Of a stretch of DNA of 64,000 nucleotides, positions 45,282 through 55,453 are shown in pieces; position 1 is the stretch's first letter; each line of letters begins with the position of its first letter. The stretch comes from Plantago ovata. Taxonomy: Eukaryota > Streptophyta > Magnoliopsida > Lamiales > Plantaginaceae. The stretch is taken from NCBI GenBank assembly GCA_028274465.1, contig CM051457.1, positions 49,632,362 to 49,696,361 of the forward strand, read 5' to 3'. The position numbers and the translations under genes were made by a program. Under the pieces are notes generated by a model. That model was not told where the DNA came from. It searched no databases and worked only from the letters and a program-made list of their open reading frames with translations.

Positions 45282-46680
45282 TGATGAACGTATTTTTTAC
45301 GCGTTCATCTTGTCTTTTTTACCTTCTTTTGCTATCTTTTAGCCTTGTTTTTGGTTAGTTTTGTAGAATAGTGTCACGTTTATTCTTTTCTGCATTTTCA
45401 GGCACTTAGGTACGAAGTGGCGTTTTTGGAGCTAAAAACGAGCTTTTTTGATAGAAAATGGCCCCGTTGAAGTTCCTTGATCTCCACGGCTTGTTCGTGA
45501 GTGTTTGAGCATCAATAAGCATCGAGAAGGATGAGTCCAAGGCACCCGAGGGTCGTACGAGGGCAAAAAGATTGAGTTTGAAGACAAAAATCTGCCCAGG
45601 AGCCAAGCTAAGCGCCTGGAATAGTGAAGCGCTCCGCTTCATTTTCAAGGAGCTTTGGCACAGCAGCCAAGCGAAGCGCTTGGAGGGTCAAAGTGCTTCG
45701 CTTGCCAAGCGCTCCGCTTGGCCTCTCCAAGCGGTCCGCTTGGCAGCAGTTACGTTTTCGGATTTTTCTTCTTAGATCTGATCTTCTGTTACTTTTTCAT
45801 TTTTTTTACTGTAGCTTCGTTTTGGGAGCTCCTAAGCCCCAAAACTCAGAGAAAACTCAGATTATATTGTATTTTAGATTGGATTAAAGGTTTTGGCATA
45901 GGATTGCATCCGTTGTTTCATCTACGGAGAGGTTTTCATCAATACCCACCGATTAGTGACAGCTTGGTGGTAACATTGTATCATTATCTCTTGTCTAGTA
46001 GTTTGATTTGATGTATTCCATTTACAATTCATATGATTTGATGTCTATGTTGATGAATATGAGTAGCTAAATCCTTTGTGTTGGTGGTAGAATGTAGAAT
46101 ATGCATGCTATGGGTTATGTTTATGCTTACATGAGATTGTGATTCAATCTTGCTGCAAATTCCTTCATATGATTCTTAGTTGCCTATAAAATATATTCGA
46201 ATTGAGTATAGTGACAAACTCTTGGTCAATGAAAGCTATAGGATTGTATGTTAGAGATTTGCAACATGCTAGATAAATGGTGTTAGTGACAAGCACCTCT
46301 AAAGTATTGATAGTGGTCTTTTATGATGTGTGTCTTGAAAGTTACCTAGACGAGTTGCTTAGCAGACTTGATCGAAGGTTTTACGCACTCAACTTGTGAG
46401 CATATTCGTAACCCATGCATGTGTATTTGATTTCTACCACCAACCGTTTTCCAAACTTGATTACAACAATCTGATTTCTCGTTGCTTTGTTCTAAGGAAA
46501 CAATTCTACAAACATTTGAACTCGTTGACTGAAATTACTAGCAAAAACCACAAACAAAGCCACGTTAGGTCCCGAGAGAACGACACTCGGGGAAAACTTG
46601 CCATTGCACTCTAGTTTGTGTAGTGATAAGTGTTCTTTGGCTTTTAAAACAAATTTAATTGGTGAAAAACGACATCATCA
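45282..46680 (+). repeat. 5' LTR of TR-GAG-like element
   Basis: TGATGAACG at the start and CATCATCA at the end. A dense cluster of short palindromes of the AAGCGCTCCGCTT type lies at about 45605-45745. The next bases are the PBS. Confidence 0.92.
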
Positions 46681-46683
46681 ATT

Positions 46684-46701
46684 TGGCGCCGCTGCCGGGG
46701 A
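46684..46701 (+). promoter_or_regulatory. Primer binding site, tRNA-Asp type
   Basis: TGGCGCCGCTGCCGGGGA begins three bases after the 5' LTR and is complementary to the 3' end of plant tRNA-Asp with one or two mismatches, as in Athila/Tat-like gypsy elements. Confidence 0.85.
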
Positions 46702-46951
46702 CTTAACTCCTTTGGTTGGTGTTTTTGTTTTGGTTTTTTCAGCCAACATCACTTTCTCACCTCATTTCTTTCCCCCTATCTTTTTCAGAAAATTTATCTA
46801 ATCTGCTCTTGGTTACCTTGCGTGCTTGCGCTCTTTGTATATATTATTAGATTAGAGGTTTTTTTTCCTTGCAAGTTTTTTTTAATTCTTTTGTGGATTC
46901 TGCTCCTTGGTTTCTTGTTTCCTCCTGTGCAGAAACTAGTTCCTTGTAAGG

Positions 46952-47794
46952 ATGAGTATGCGAGCCTCTTTGACAAGGTATGTGAAACCTCGAGGGCCTT
47001 GCATAACATTGGACGAAGATTGCAAGGATTATGACTTTGATCCTTCGTACTACTCCATTGTTTCCACGTTTTCGAGTGGTGATGATCCAAGAGGGTTCTT
47101 AGACACGTTCGAGGAAGGTGTGTTGAGGATACCTCGTGAGAATGTGGAGGGGGTTATTTTATCACATGAGCAGCTTTGTATAAGGGGATTTATGGGAGCC
47201 TTGAGAGGGAGCGCTCGTGAGTGGCTCAGAATCCCGCCGGAAAGATCATTGCACACTTGGGATGAAATAACCAACAAGTTTCTGGAACATTGGGATTGGG
47301 ACTCACCTCCCGGTTCAAAGACATGGACGTCTCGCTTTGCTAGTCCGCCACCAGAAACCGACATAGCCAGTGTAGAGGAATGTTGTGAAGAATCTATTGA
47401 CGAAGCCTCTTCAGTGCTTAGCTTGGATTCCACGTCCTTAACTGAGGATGTCAAGACTGTTGGTGAAGAACAAGTCGTGGAGGAGGTGATGACTGAATCC
47501 ATTGATTCACCTGAGTCAGACAGTGTTGTCTTGAGTTGTGTTGAGATCGAGGAGCTACTCTCTGAAGATTTTGGTGTCTCTGAATCGACATGTTTGGATT
47601 CTATTGCTACAGACACTCTTGATCTTGACTCCTATGTTCTGGTCCATGCACCCACCTATGAGCTTCAAGGGAGTTTTGATCCACTTTTTTCTTTTTATTT
47701 TCCCTATGATTCCTTTAGTTATTTCTTAGATTTTGATTTTGTTAATTTAGTTGATTTTTATTTCAGGGAATCATGGATTTGCTTGAGGACTTGA
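46952..47794 (+). CDS. Gag-like protein of the TR-GAG element
   Basis: This 280-residue ORF is the only coding region of the element. Residues about 40-125 resemble the retrotransposon-gag domain of Athila/Tat-type gypsy elements: GFLDTFEEG, IRGFMGALRGSAREWL and TWDEITNKFLEHW. The rest is acidic with Ser/Glu/Val-rich low complexity and no zinc knuckle. The protein may act in packaging together with an autonomous partner. The first Met is a plausible start, but the reading frame may begin slightly upstream. No protease, integrase or RT follows. Confidence 0.7.
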   Translation: MSMRASLTRYVKPRGPCITLDEDCKDYDFDPSYYSIVSTFSSGDDPRGFLDTFEEGVLRIPRENVEGVILSHEQLCIRGFMGALRGSAREWLRIPPERSLHTWDEITNKFLEHWDWDSPPGSKTWTSRFASPPPETDIASVEECCEESIDEASSVLSLDSTSLTEDVKTVGEEQVVEEVMTESIDSPESDSVVLSCVEIEELLSEDFGVSESTCLDSIATDTLDLDSYVLVHAPTYELQGSFDPLFSFYFPYDSFSYFLDFDFVNLVDFYFRESWICLRT

Positions 47795-49844
47795 GGAGAG
47801 GAGCCAAAGATGGTTCCCAAGATGCAAGGAGTAATGGAACGAATGCACGAGATTCGTTCCCATTTGATAATGGATAACCTTTGTGGTATTTCTTTGCATG
47901 TAGTTTAGTTTTTCTTTTTATTGCTTTTGTAGTTGTGGCCTGTGTGCCTTTTGTCATGATTCGTTAGTCTAGTGTTTGTCTTGGTGCCTTAGGTGATTAA
48001 GATAGGAAAAAAAAAACATCGAAAATCTGGAAACAGAGCCAAGCGAAGCGCTTGGCAAGCCCAAGCGGTCCGCTTGAAATTCCAGTAAGAATTTCATTCT
48101 TACTGGAATTTCAAGCGGAGCGCCTGGAGCCTCCCAAGCGCTCCGCTTGACAAGCGGACCGCTTGGATCCCGCCAAGCGGTCCGCCTGGACCCTGTACCC
48201 AGATTTTCCTCGTTTTTTCCATTCTTCTCACCTTTGCGCACCCGTTTTCACTTGTTTCTTGAGTCTTTTCAGGTACTACTCTTTTATAGGAGTTGGACAC
48301 GAACCTTTATATCAGGGAAGTGTACTTTCAATCCAATTTTTCCTTTCTTGTCAACTTTTCTTTGCTCGAGGACGAGCAAAAGTTTAGGTTTGGGGAGGGG
48401 GTATTGGATTTTCAGTACTATATGCTTGTGTGGTTCGTACATGCCTGATTTTACTCAAATTCATGTGATTTGTCGTGTTTTTTCAAATTTTTGCATGCAT
48501 ATCATCCCTAGATTAGTTGTTGTGTGGAGTTTATTGCCAAGTCTTTTGAACTTTTTATTGAGTAGACTAAGTGTTTATGACCATTGATCATATGTTGCAT
48601 CACTTTGCAAGTAGTTTGAGGCTTGTCTCGCTTGGTTTGTCACATTCACATGTGCACTAGTTAAGCTTAGTAGTCTCGACATCACCTTGAGTGGTGTTTC
48701 TTCTGCTGCGGTTCACGATGGCCTTATAAAATGATGCATGTTAGAGTCTATTGGTTGTAACCCGTGTAATTATGTACGTAAGAGGCGACAAGTTCTTCAC
48801 CTCGATTAGAGATTGCCAAATGCCTAGGAAGGAGGTAGTGTGAGGTGTGCGATTCCTTGTATTAAACCTATTCTATCGAATAGGTTTGGGGAGGGGGTTG
48901 CCTTATTGATCTTGTCTTTCGTCTTTGAGTCGTTGTAAAGTTTCCTTTTTCTTTTTTCTTTTTTCTTTTTGTTTTGTGTCCCAACCTATTCTTTCGAATA
49001 GGTTTGGGGAGGTGTCTTTGTAAAAGAGTCTTTCCTTTTTCTTTTTCGTCTTTGTGCTCAAACCTATTCTTTCGAATAGGTTTGGGGAGGTGTTTTTGAC
49101 ACTTAGTACTGCTGCTTGCCCCTATATATAAAAAAAAAAAGAAAGAGAAAAAGAAAAGAAGAAAAAAAGAGAAAAGAAAAAGAGAAAATAAAAAAAAAAA
49201 AAGAAGGGAAATAAAGAATAAGACCCAAAAAGCAAAAGAAGGGTCGTTGCAAGCCAAAAAGCAGTCTAGTAAAGTGTCAAGTGTCATGTAAATATTTGTT
49301 ATTGTGAAGTTATCGAGTTGTAAATTCTATCTTTCGTTTCGTGTCGCCTTTGTCCAAGGCCTGTTCTTGACCACCCTCGTCTTGCTATTCAAGAAGTGGT
49401 TGAAGGAGACTCATTCGTTGAGAGTCTGGGTAGAATAGGGGATTGTTATCTTTCTAAGGAACCCTCCTTCGTTTGATGAGAGCCAGTATTGGTTCGCCCT
49501 CTCTTGAGGTAAAGTCTCGCTTGGTGAACAGTAGTAAGCCCTCGGTTTCATAGGCACGGGCCAATTGTAGTATGATAATATGCATCATTGTGTCGTCACT
49601 GACCAGGTCCAGGTAGAAGATGTTATGAGAGACTCCTTTGCTTAACAAGGTGCACATGAGAATGTGTATATTCGCAATCGAGGCATTCTTCAACCTACTT
49701 GCATGTCATGCTCATTTGGTTTTGTTCATAAGCATTTGGTAGATTCAATAGATTAGTTCACTTTACTTGGCATGAGACTCCTTTTGTGTTGCATTTAGGA
49801 TAGTTTGTTGCTTGAGGACAAGCAAAGGTTTGGTTTGGGGAGTT
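47795..49844 (+). other. Non-coding 3' internal region of the TR-GAG element
   Basis: It contains no pol sequence. It holds a palindrome cluster (about 48040-48190) with a perfect 24-bp-stem hairpin (48069-48119), and four modules of a small hairpin followed by TTTGGGGAGG (48361-48401, 48865-48897, 48983-49012, 49061-49090). A purine-rich low-complexity stretch (about 49128-49265) follows. The fifth module (49808-49843) is the polypurine tract next to the 3' LTR. Confidence 0.8.
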
Positions 49845-51246
49845 TGATGAACGTATTTTTGACGCGTTCATCTTGTCTTTTTTACCTTCTTTTGCTATCT
49901 TTTAGCCTTGTTTTTTGGTTAGTTTTGTACAATAGTGTCACGTTTATTGTTTTCTGCATTTTCAGGCACTTAGGTACGAAGTGGCGTTTTTGGAGCTAAA
50001 AATGAGCTTTTTTGATAGAAAATGGCCCCGTTGAAGTTCCTTGATCTCCACGGCTTGTTCGTGAGTGTTTGAGCATCAATAAGCATCGAGAAGGATGAGT
50101 CCAAGGCACCCGAGGGCCGTACGAGGGCAAAAAGATTGAGTTTGAAGACAAAAATCTGCCCAGGAGCCAAGCTAAGCGCCTGGAATAGTGAAGCGCTCCG
50201 CTTCATTTTCCAGGAGCTTTGGCACAGCAGCCAAGCGAAGCGCTTGGAGGGTCAAAGTGCTTCGCTTGCCAAGCGCTCCACTTGGCCTCTCCAAGCGGTC
50301 CGCTTGGCAGCAGTTACGTTTTTGGATTTTCCTTCTTAGATCTGATCTTCTGTTACTTTTTTCATTTTTTTGAACTGTAGCTTCGTTTTGGGAGCTCCTA
50401 AGCCCCAAAACTCAGAGAAAACTCAGATTATATTGTATTTTAGATTGGATTAAAGGTTTTGGCATAGGATTGCATCCGTTGTTTCATCTACGGAGAGGTT
50501 TTCATCAATACCCACCGATTAGTGACAGCTTGGTGGTAACATTGTATCATTATCTCTTGTCTAGTAGTTTGATTTGATGTATTCCATTTACAATTCATAT
50601 GATTTGATGTCTATGTTGATGAATATGAGTAGCTAAATCCTTTGTGTTGGTGGTAGAATGTAGAATATGCATGCTATGGGTTATGTTTATGCTTACATGA
50701 GATTGTGATTCAATCTTGCTGCAAATTCCTTCATATGATTCTTAGTTGCCTATAAAATATATTCGAATTGAGTATAGTGACAAACTCTTGGTCAATGAAA
50801 GCTATAGGATTGTATGTTAGAGATTTGCAGCATGCTAGATAAATGGTGTTAGTGACAAGCACCTCTAAAGTATTGATAGTGGTCTTTTATGATGTGTGTC
50901 CTGAAAGTTACCTAGACGAGTTGCTTAGCAGACTTGATCGAAGGTTTTACGCACTCAACTTGTGAGCATATTCGTAACCCATGCATGTGTATTTGATTTC
51001 AACCACCAACCGTTTTCCAAACTTGATTACAACAATCTGATTTCTCGTTGCTTTGTTCTAAGGAAACAATTCTACAAACATTTGAACTCGTTGACTGAAA
51101 TTACTAGCAAAAACCACAAACAAAGCCACGTTAGGTCCCGAGAGAACGACACTCGGGGAAAACTTGCCATTGCACTCTAGTTTGTGTAGTGATAAGTGTT
51201 CTTTGGCTTTTAAAACAAATTTAATTGGTTAAAAACGACATCATCA
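49845..51246 (+). repeat. 3' LTR of TR-GAG-like element
   Basis: It is nearly identical to the 5' LTR, with about 15 scattered differences over 1.4 kb and small indels in T runs. The palindrome cluster is at about 50168-50310. Confidence 0.92.
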
Positions 51247-51251
51247 ACTTT

Positions 51252-51786
51252 CTGCTCGTTGGATCTGGATACGTTTGCTCATCAGCATGTACTTCTTCAG
51301 TACTACTGGTATTTTGTGTCTCTTCTGAGATTGGTTCTTCAGCAACTGCTTGTTCAACATTGCTAGATTGTGGTAACTCATCAGCAGGCACGAGAGGTTG
51401 CGTAGTTTCAACAACTTCCGGAGCAACTGCATCTTTTGCCGGAAATTCTTTGTCATGAACTATATTTATCTTGTCATGACTTGGGGGAGGAGAGTCATTG
51501 TCAGAATCATCATTTAGTTCAATTGACTTGATTTGCCTAGCATCAGATTCAGTTCTTTGCTCATGTATGATTAGCTTTTTCATACATTCTGATATTTCTT
51601 CTTCAGCAGGTACTCCTTGTGTCTTTTCGTAGAATACAACATGCACTGATTCTTCGATCTTTTGTGCCTTTTTGTTGCAAACTCTATAAGCTTTAATATG
51701 CAAGGAGTAACCAAGAAATATCGCTTCGTCTGCCTTTGGTTGAAATGTTCTTAGGTATTCTCTACGTTATTAAGAACGAAACACTT
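51252..51786 (-). pseudogene. Copia integrase C-terminus and linker
   Basis: On the minus strand HIKAYRVCNKKAQKIEESVHVVFYE is the usual C-terminal end of a copia integrase region. An acidic, Ser/Glu/Pro-rich linker follows (SIELNDDSDNDSPPPSHD) up to the TR-GAG insertion. A frameshift near 51710-51785 separates it from the integrase core. Confidence 0.8.
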
Positions 51787-52926
51787 TCAACCAAATACTC
51801 TTAGATGAGTGATATTAGGAGGTCTTCCAATAAATAACTCATACGGAGTTTTGTTGTATTCCTTAATCAGACATCTGTTTTGAGTGTAACAGGCGGTATT
51901 AATCGCTTCGACCCAGTAAGCCTCACTTATTTCAGTGTCAGCAAGCATTGTTCTTGCGGCTTCTTTTAGGGTGCAATTCTTCCTTTCAGCAACACCGTTT
52001 TGTTGTGGTGTCCTTACTGAGGATAACTGATGTTGTATGCCTTTTGAAGTGCAATACTCAGTTATGTACTGGTTTACAAACTCAGTACCATGGTCTGTCC
52101 TTATGACCTTTACCTTGTCATTTTTCATGACTTCAAGCTTATTCAGCAAGTTAGGTATTTCAGTCTTTGTTTCAGATTTTTGTTTGATAAATACTACCCA
52201 AGTGAATCTTGAATAGTCATCTACCACTACCAGACCATACTTCTTACCAGCATAGCTTGTTGAAGAAGATTCAAACAAGTCCATGTGCAAGAGTTGTAAA
52301 GGTTTTGTAGTTGACGGTACTGCCTTGTTCTTAAAAGAAGATTTGGTTTGCTTTCCTTGCTGACATGCATTGCAAACACCATCCTTCTTAAAAGTAACCT
52401 TAGGTAATCCAACTACAAGTACCTTTTTAGACAGCTTATTCAGCGTCTTGAAGTTTAGGTGACTTGTTCGTTTATGCCATAACCATGCTTTTTCAGCAAG
52501 GCAATCGTAATCTGAGACAAGGCATTTTTCAACGATTGCTGAAGACCAATCTACGGTGTACAAGCCTCCTGATCTTCTGGCAATCATAATAACCTTCTTT
52601 GTCTCAAAGTCTATAAGTTTACATTCATCACTTTTGATTTTGATGAAGTATCCTTTGTCAGCAAATTGACTCATGCTGAAAAGGTTAAACTTAAGATTTT
52701 TGACATAAAGAACTCCCGTAATGGTAATGCATCCTAACTTCACGTCACCATAGCCTTTTGTAGAACCAGCGCCTCCACCAGCAAACCTTATTGTTGGACC
52801 TTTAGACCACCGTCTATAGTTTATAAGGTTATTCTTGTTGCCCGTCATGTGCTTTCCAAAACCACTGTCAAAGTGCCAGATTGCATCGTTTGTCTCCGTG
52901 GCTGAAGTTTGCACAATCAAGAGCAA
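51787..52926 (-). CDS. Copia aspartic protease and integrase
   Basis: A 379-residue open frame from the protease to the integrase core. The protease motif is WHFDSGFGKHMTG, where the usual copia motif is DSGAS or DSGCS, so the active site is altered. Next is the GAG-pre-integrase zinc region with WHKRTSHLNF and CNACQQGK. The integrase core has the catalytic acids in HMDLFESS, RTDHGTEF and QNGVAERKN. It ends at YELFIGRPPNITHLRVFG, just before a frameshift. Homologues continue without interruption, so this is part of a broken polyprotein. Confidence 0.85.
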   Translation of the reverse strand: MLLIVQTSATETNDAIWHFDSGFGKHMTGNKNNLINYRRWSKGPTIRFAGGGAGSTKGYGDVKLGCITITGVLYVKNLKFNLFSMSQFADKGYFIKIKSDECKLIDFETKKVIMIARRSGGLYTVDWSSAIVEKCLVSDYDCLAEKAWLWHKRTSHLNFKTLNKLSKKVLVVGLPKVTFKKDGVCNACQQGKQTKSSFKNKAVPSTTKPLQLLHMDLFESSSTSYAGKKYGLVVVDDYSRFTWVVFIKQKSETKTEIPNLLNKLEVMKNDKVKVIRTDHGTEFVNQYITEYCTSKGIQHQLSSVRTPQQNGVAERKNCTLKEAARTMLADTEISEAYWVEAINTACYTQNRCLIKEYNKTPYELFIGRPPNITHLRVFG

Positions 52927-52931
52927 ACAAG

Positions 52932-53219
52932 TTAATTATCCAATATTGGATGTCCATTAACATGTTCAAGAATGCGTCCAGTGGAAACCCAAGTCTTAAG
53001 TTTTTCAACTTTGACTTGTTTTCTACTTGCTGTGGAACTAGGAGGTTTTGAGCCAAAAGACTTTTGATTCGTGCTGATCAAATCCACTTTCTGATGTGGT
53101 GTCTTGTTCGGTTGACCTTTTTGCTGAACATACTTTTCAGTAAGTTCTTTTCTAGCAAGGTTCCTTCTAGCCCTATCATTTTGAGTCTTGTCAGAACTCT
53201 TAGGCTTGATTTTGTTCAT
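52932..53219 (-). pseudogene. Copia gag-protease linker
   Basis: A short open frame rich in Lys, Ser and Gln that continues the Gag C-terminus in a shifted frame and leads to the protease region (IPILDN and following). It has no domain of its own. Confidence 0.6.
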
Positions 53220-54600
53220 CTCTTTGAAGTATCTTTGCTGACTTTGCTTATACTCGTGAAAGAGTTGACTTTGCTTGGTTTTAAAACCGAGTCCACTTTT
53301 CGGAGAATGCTGAGATTTTGTATTAGCAACCTTACTTGATTCAGGTTTGTCAGCAAACTTTTAGTAATCTTGCCTTTTGACTTAACAAATTGCTTTTCAG
53401 CAACTTGTTTGGCAGAATGCTTTACAACATCCTTTTTCTTTACAGTTTGCTTTTCAGCAACCTGTTTTCCTTTTAAAGTCTTCTTACTTTGAGTAGCAAC
53501 AGCGGGCTTTACGGTCGTAGGTACTTGATTGCATTTTTCAGCAACCTTAGATTGACCAAACTGATAGAGTTCTGGTTGACCACTATCAGTAGCACGTACA
53601 AAGGAAATCGGTGATTTGTCTTTACTCAAGATTATTGCGTCATCACCTTCATACGTTGCACCTAAACCTTCTTTCTGAGATGGATCTCTCAAATAAGAGT
53701 TTAGTTCAGTCAGCGTATTACTTGCATCAGCATAAGATTTGAAATTGATTTTCATCTTTTTCATTTCTTGGATTTCAGCAAGTAACTTTAGAATTGAGGA
53801 CTGATACTCTTCCAATTCTATTGCCATCTGAGAATTCTTCTCTGTAGCTTCAACAATCAACTTCTTGAGATGCACTATTTCAGCATCCTTCTTTTCTGTC
53901 TCTTCCTTCAGCAAGACATACTTTTCAGTAGTCTGCTTGGTCAGAGTCTCAGCATTCTGTAGTTTCTCTTGTTGTTTGCTCTGAGTTTTCTCAAATATTT
54001 TGATTTCTCCTTGAATCTTGTCAAGTTCAATCTCGTCTTCACTTTCTGAGTCAGAGTCAGAGGTAGGACTATTTACCTGATCGGCCATGAGGCAGAACTC
54101 GTAGTTTGAGACATCTGGATAAGCTTCCATGGCTATTCCACAAACTTCCTTGCCAATCTCTACGTCAAGAGTGGCTTCTTCATCGTCAGTGTCTGAGCTT
54201 TCTTTCTCACTGTCTTCGGAGCTAGTATCAATGCACAATGCATCGTTTTTTGCTTGAAGCTTCTTCTTTTCTTCAGCAATAAAAGCTCTTTTGAACTTCT
54301 TCTTCTTTTCAGCAGATTTTCCTTTCAACAAAGGACAATTTGCTTTGAAGTGTCCAGGCTTTTTGCAGTAAAAGCAGAGATCATTTCCAACTGCTGGTTC
54401 TTCTGATGAGTTTTCTTGCTGAGCTTGCTTGTTCAGCGAGCTAATCTCATTCTTGTACTTATGGTAGTTGTTACCAAGATGCTTTTTCAGCTTCTCTTTT
54501 GCTTTTCGCCTTTCAAGTTCCTTACTGATGAATTTCTTCATGTTTTTAACAACTAAAGCATTTTCATCAGCAGGCTCTTTTATCATTCTTCTTTTCAGAA
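53216..54600 (-). pseudogene. Copia Gag, zinc knuckle and extended C-terminus
   Basis: This region contains the single CCHC knuckle CFYCKKPGHFKANC (near 54324-54387), followed by acidic and coiled-coil-like stretches (EKTQSKQQEKLQNAETLTKQ) and repeats of the type VAEKQ-VK-K. The long Gag with a coiled coil after the knuckle is a feature of Sireviruses. A frameshift near 54650 separates it from the N-terminal Gag. Confidence 0.8.
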
Positions 54601-54639
54601 GATGACAGCTTTGCAGCAAGAGCAATGTTTTGCGATTTT

Positions 54640-55341
54640 TCAGCAAACACATTTTCTCTTTGCTTTGTCTCGTAGTTGATAGTAGCAAGATGAGAGAACA
54701 ACTTTGTTGGTGTGATGTCTGGCATTCCTTGATTGTAGTAGAAGTTCTGAGTGTGGATCCATTCTATGTTCAGACTTCTGATGAGGTTTCACCTTCTCAG
54801 AATCTGAGTAAAGATTTCCAACACCCAAGGCTGCCATCTCACTAACTAGAGTTGTGAATCTGAAGTCCAAGTCTTCCAGTGACTCATTTGTACCTTGTTT
54901 AAAGTTCTGGAACTTTAACTTCAGCACTTCGAGTTTGTTTTCCTTGGTTTTGTCAGATCCAGCACAAAGATCTTGAACCAATTTCCAAGCTTCCTTAGCA
55001 GTTTTGGTACCCCATAGTTTGCACTGTATAGTATCCGGAGTTGATCGAATGATGATGTTTCTTGCTTGGCCATCAAGACGGAATCTCTTGGCTTCGTCGG
55101 AAGTCCATTCCTCTCTTGGTTTTGGAACGACGGTGTCAACCGGGTCTCCTAGGATAGTTTGCTTACTAGTCGAATCCGAGGTTGAATGAGGAAAGCTTCT
55201 TTCAACCTTAGTGATTTTGATAGGTCCATCATTAATGACAGCAACCATCTCGTCACTAATGGCCTCAAGATGTAGCATCATGTTGTTTCGCCATTTTTCG
55301 TAGATTTCCAGCTTCAGCAAGGGAGCGTCTCCTAAAGACAT
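54640..55341 (-). pseudogene. Copia Gag, N-terminal UBN2-like domain
   Basis: The 233-residue ORF begins MSLGDAPLLKLEIYEKWRNNM and includes the UBN2-type Gag core: TIQCKLWGTKTAKEAW, LKLKFQNFKQGTNESLEDL. After residue about 180 the frame is shifted relative to other copies. It begins about 110 bp inside the 5' LTR. Confidence 0.85.
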
Positions 55342-55437
55342 CCTGTCAGCAAAAGACTACGAAACTGATCAAGTGAGAGTGATTTACGGAAAGCACCTAA
55401 GGGGATCTAGGTTCAGTGCTGAAGGTTAAAGAACCTC

Positions 55438-55450
55438 CAGCTCTAATACC
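55438..55450 (-). promoter_or_regulatory. Copia primer binding site
   Basis: The minus strand reads TGGTATTAGAGC close to the inner end of LTR C, one mismatch from the initiator tRNA-Met complement TGGTATCAGAGC. It identifies LTR C as the 5' LTR. Confidence 0.85.
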
Positions 55451-55453
55451 ACT

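Larger units (their letters stand above)
45282..51246 (+). mobile_element. TR-GAG-like LTR retrotransposon, complete and young
   Basis: Two 1.4-kb LTRs (45282-46680 and 49845-51246), both beginning TGATGAACG and ending CATCATCA, enclose 3.2 kb. It has a tRNA-Asp-type PBS, a Gag-only ORF and a polypurine tract, but no pol. It is therefore non-autonomous, like plant TR-GAG elements. Flanking 5-bp repeats are GCTTT (45277-45281) and ACTTT (51247-51251), one mismatch. The LTRs differ at roughly 1% of positions by eye. It interrupts the copia linker between integrase and RT in the opposite orientation. Confidence 0.88.

Noticed and set aside
48060..49100. CRISPR-like array suggested by repeated hairpins
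   Set aside because: The context is a plant LTR retrotransposon, spacing is irregular and there are no unique equal-length spacers.
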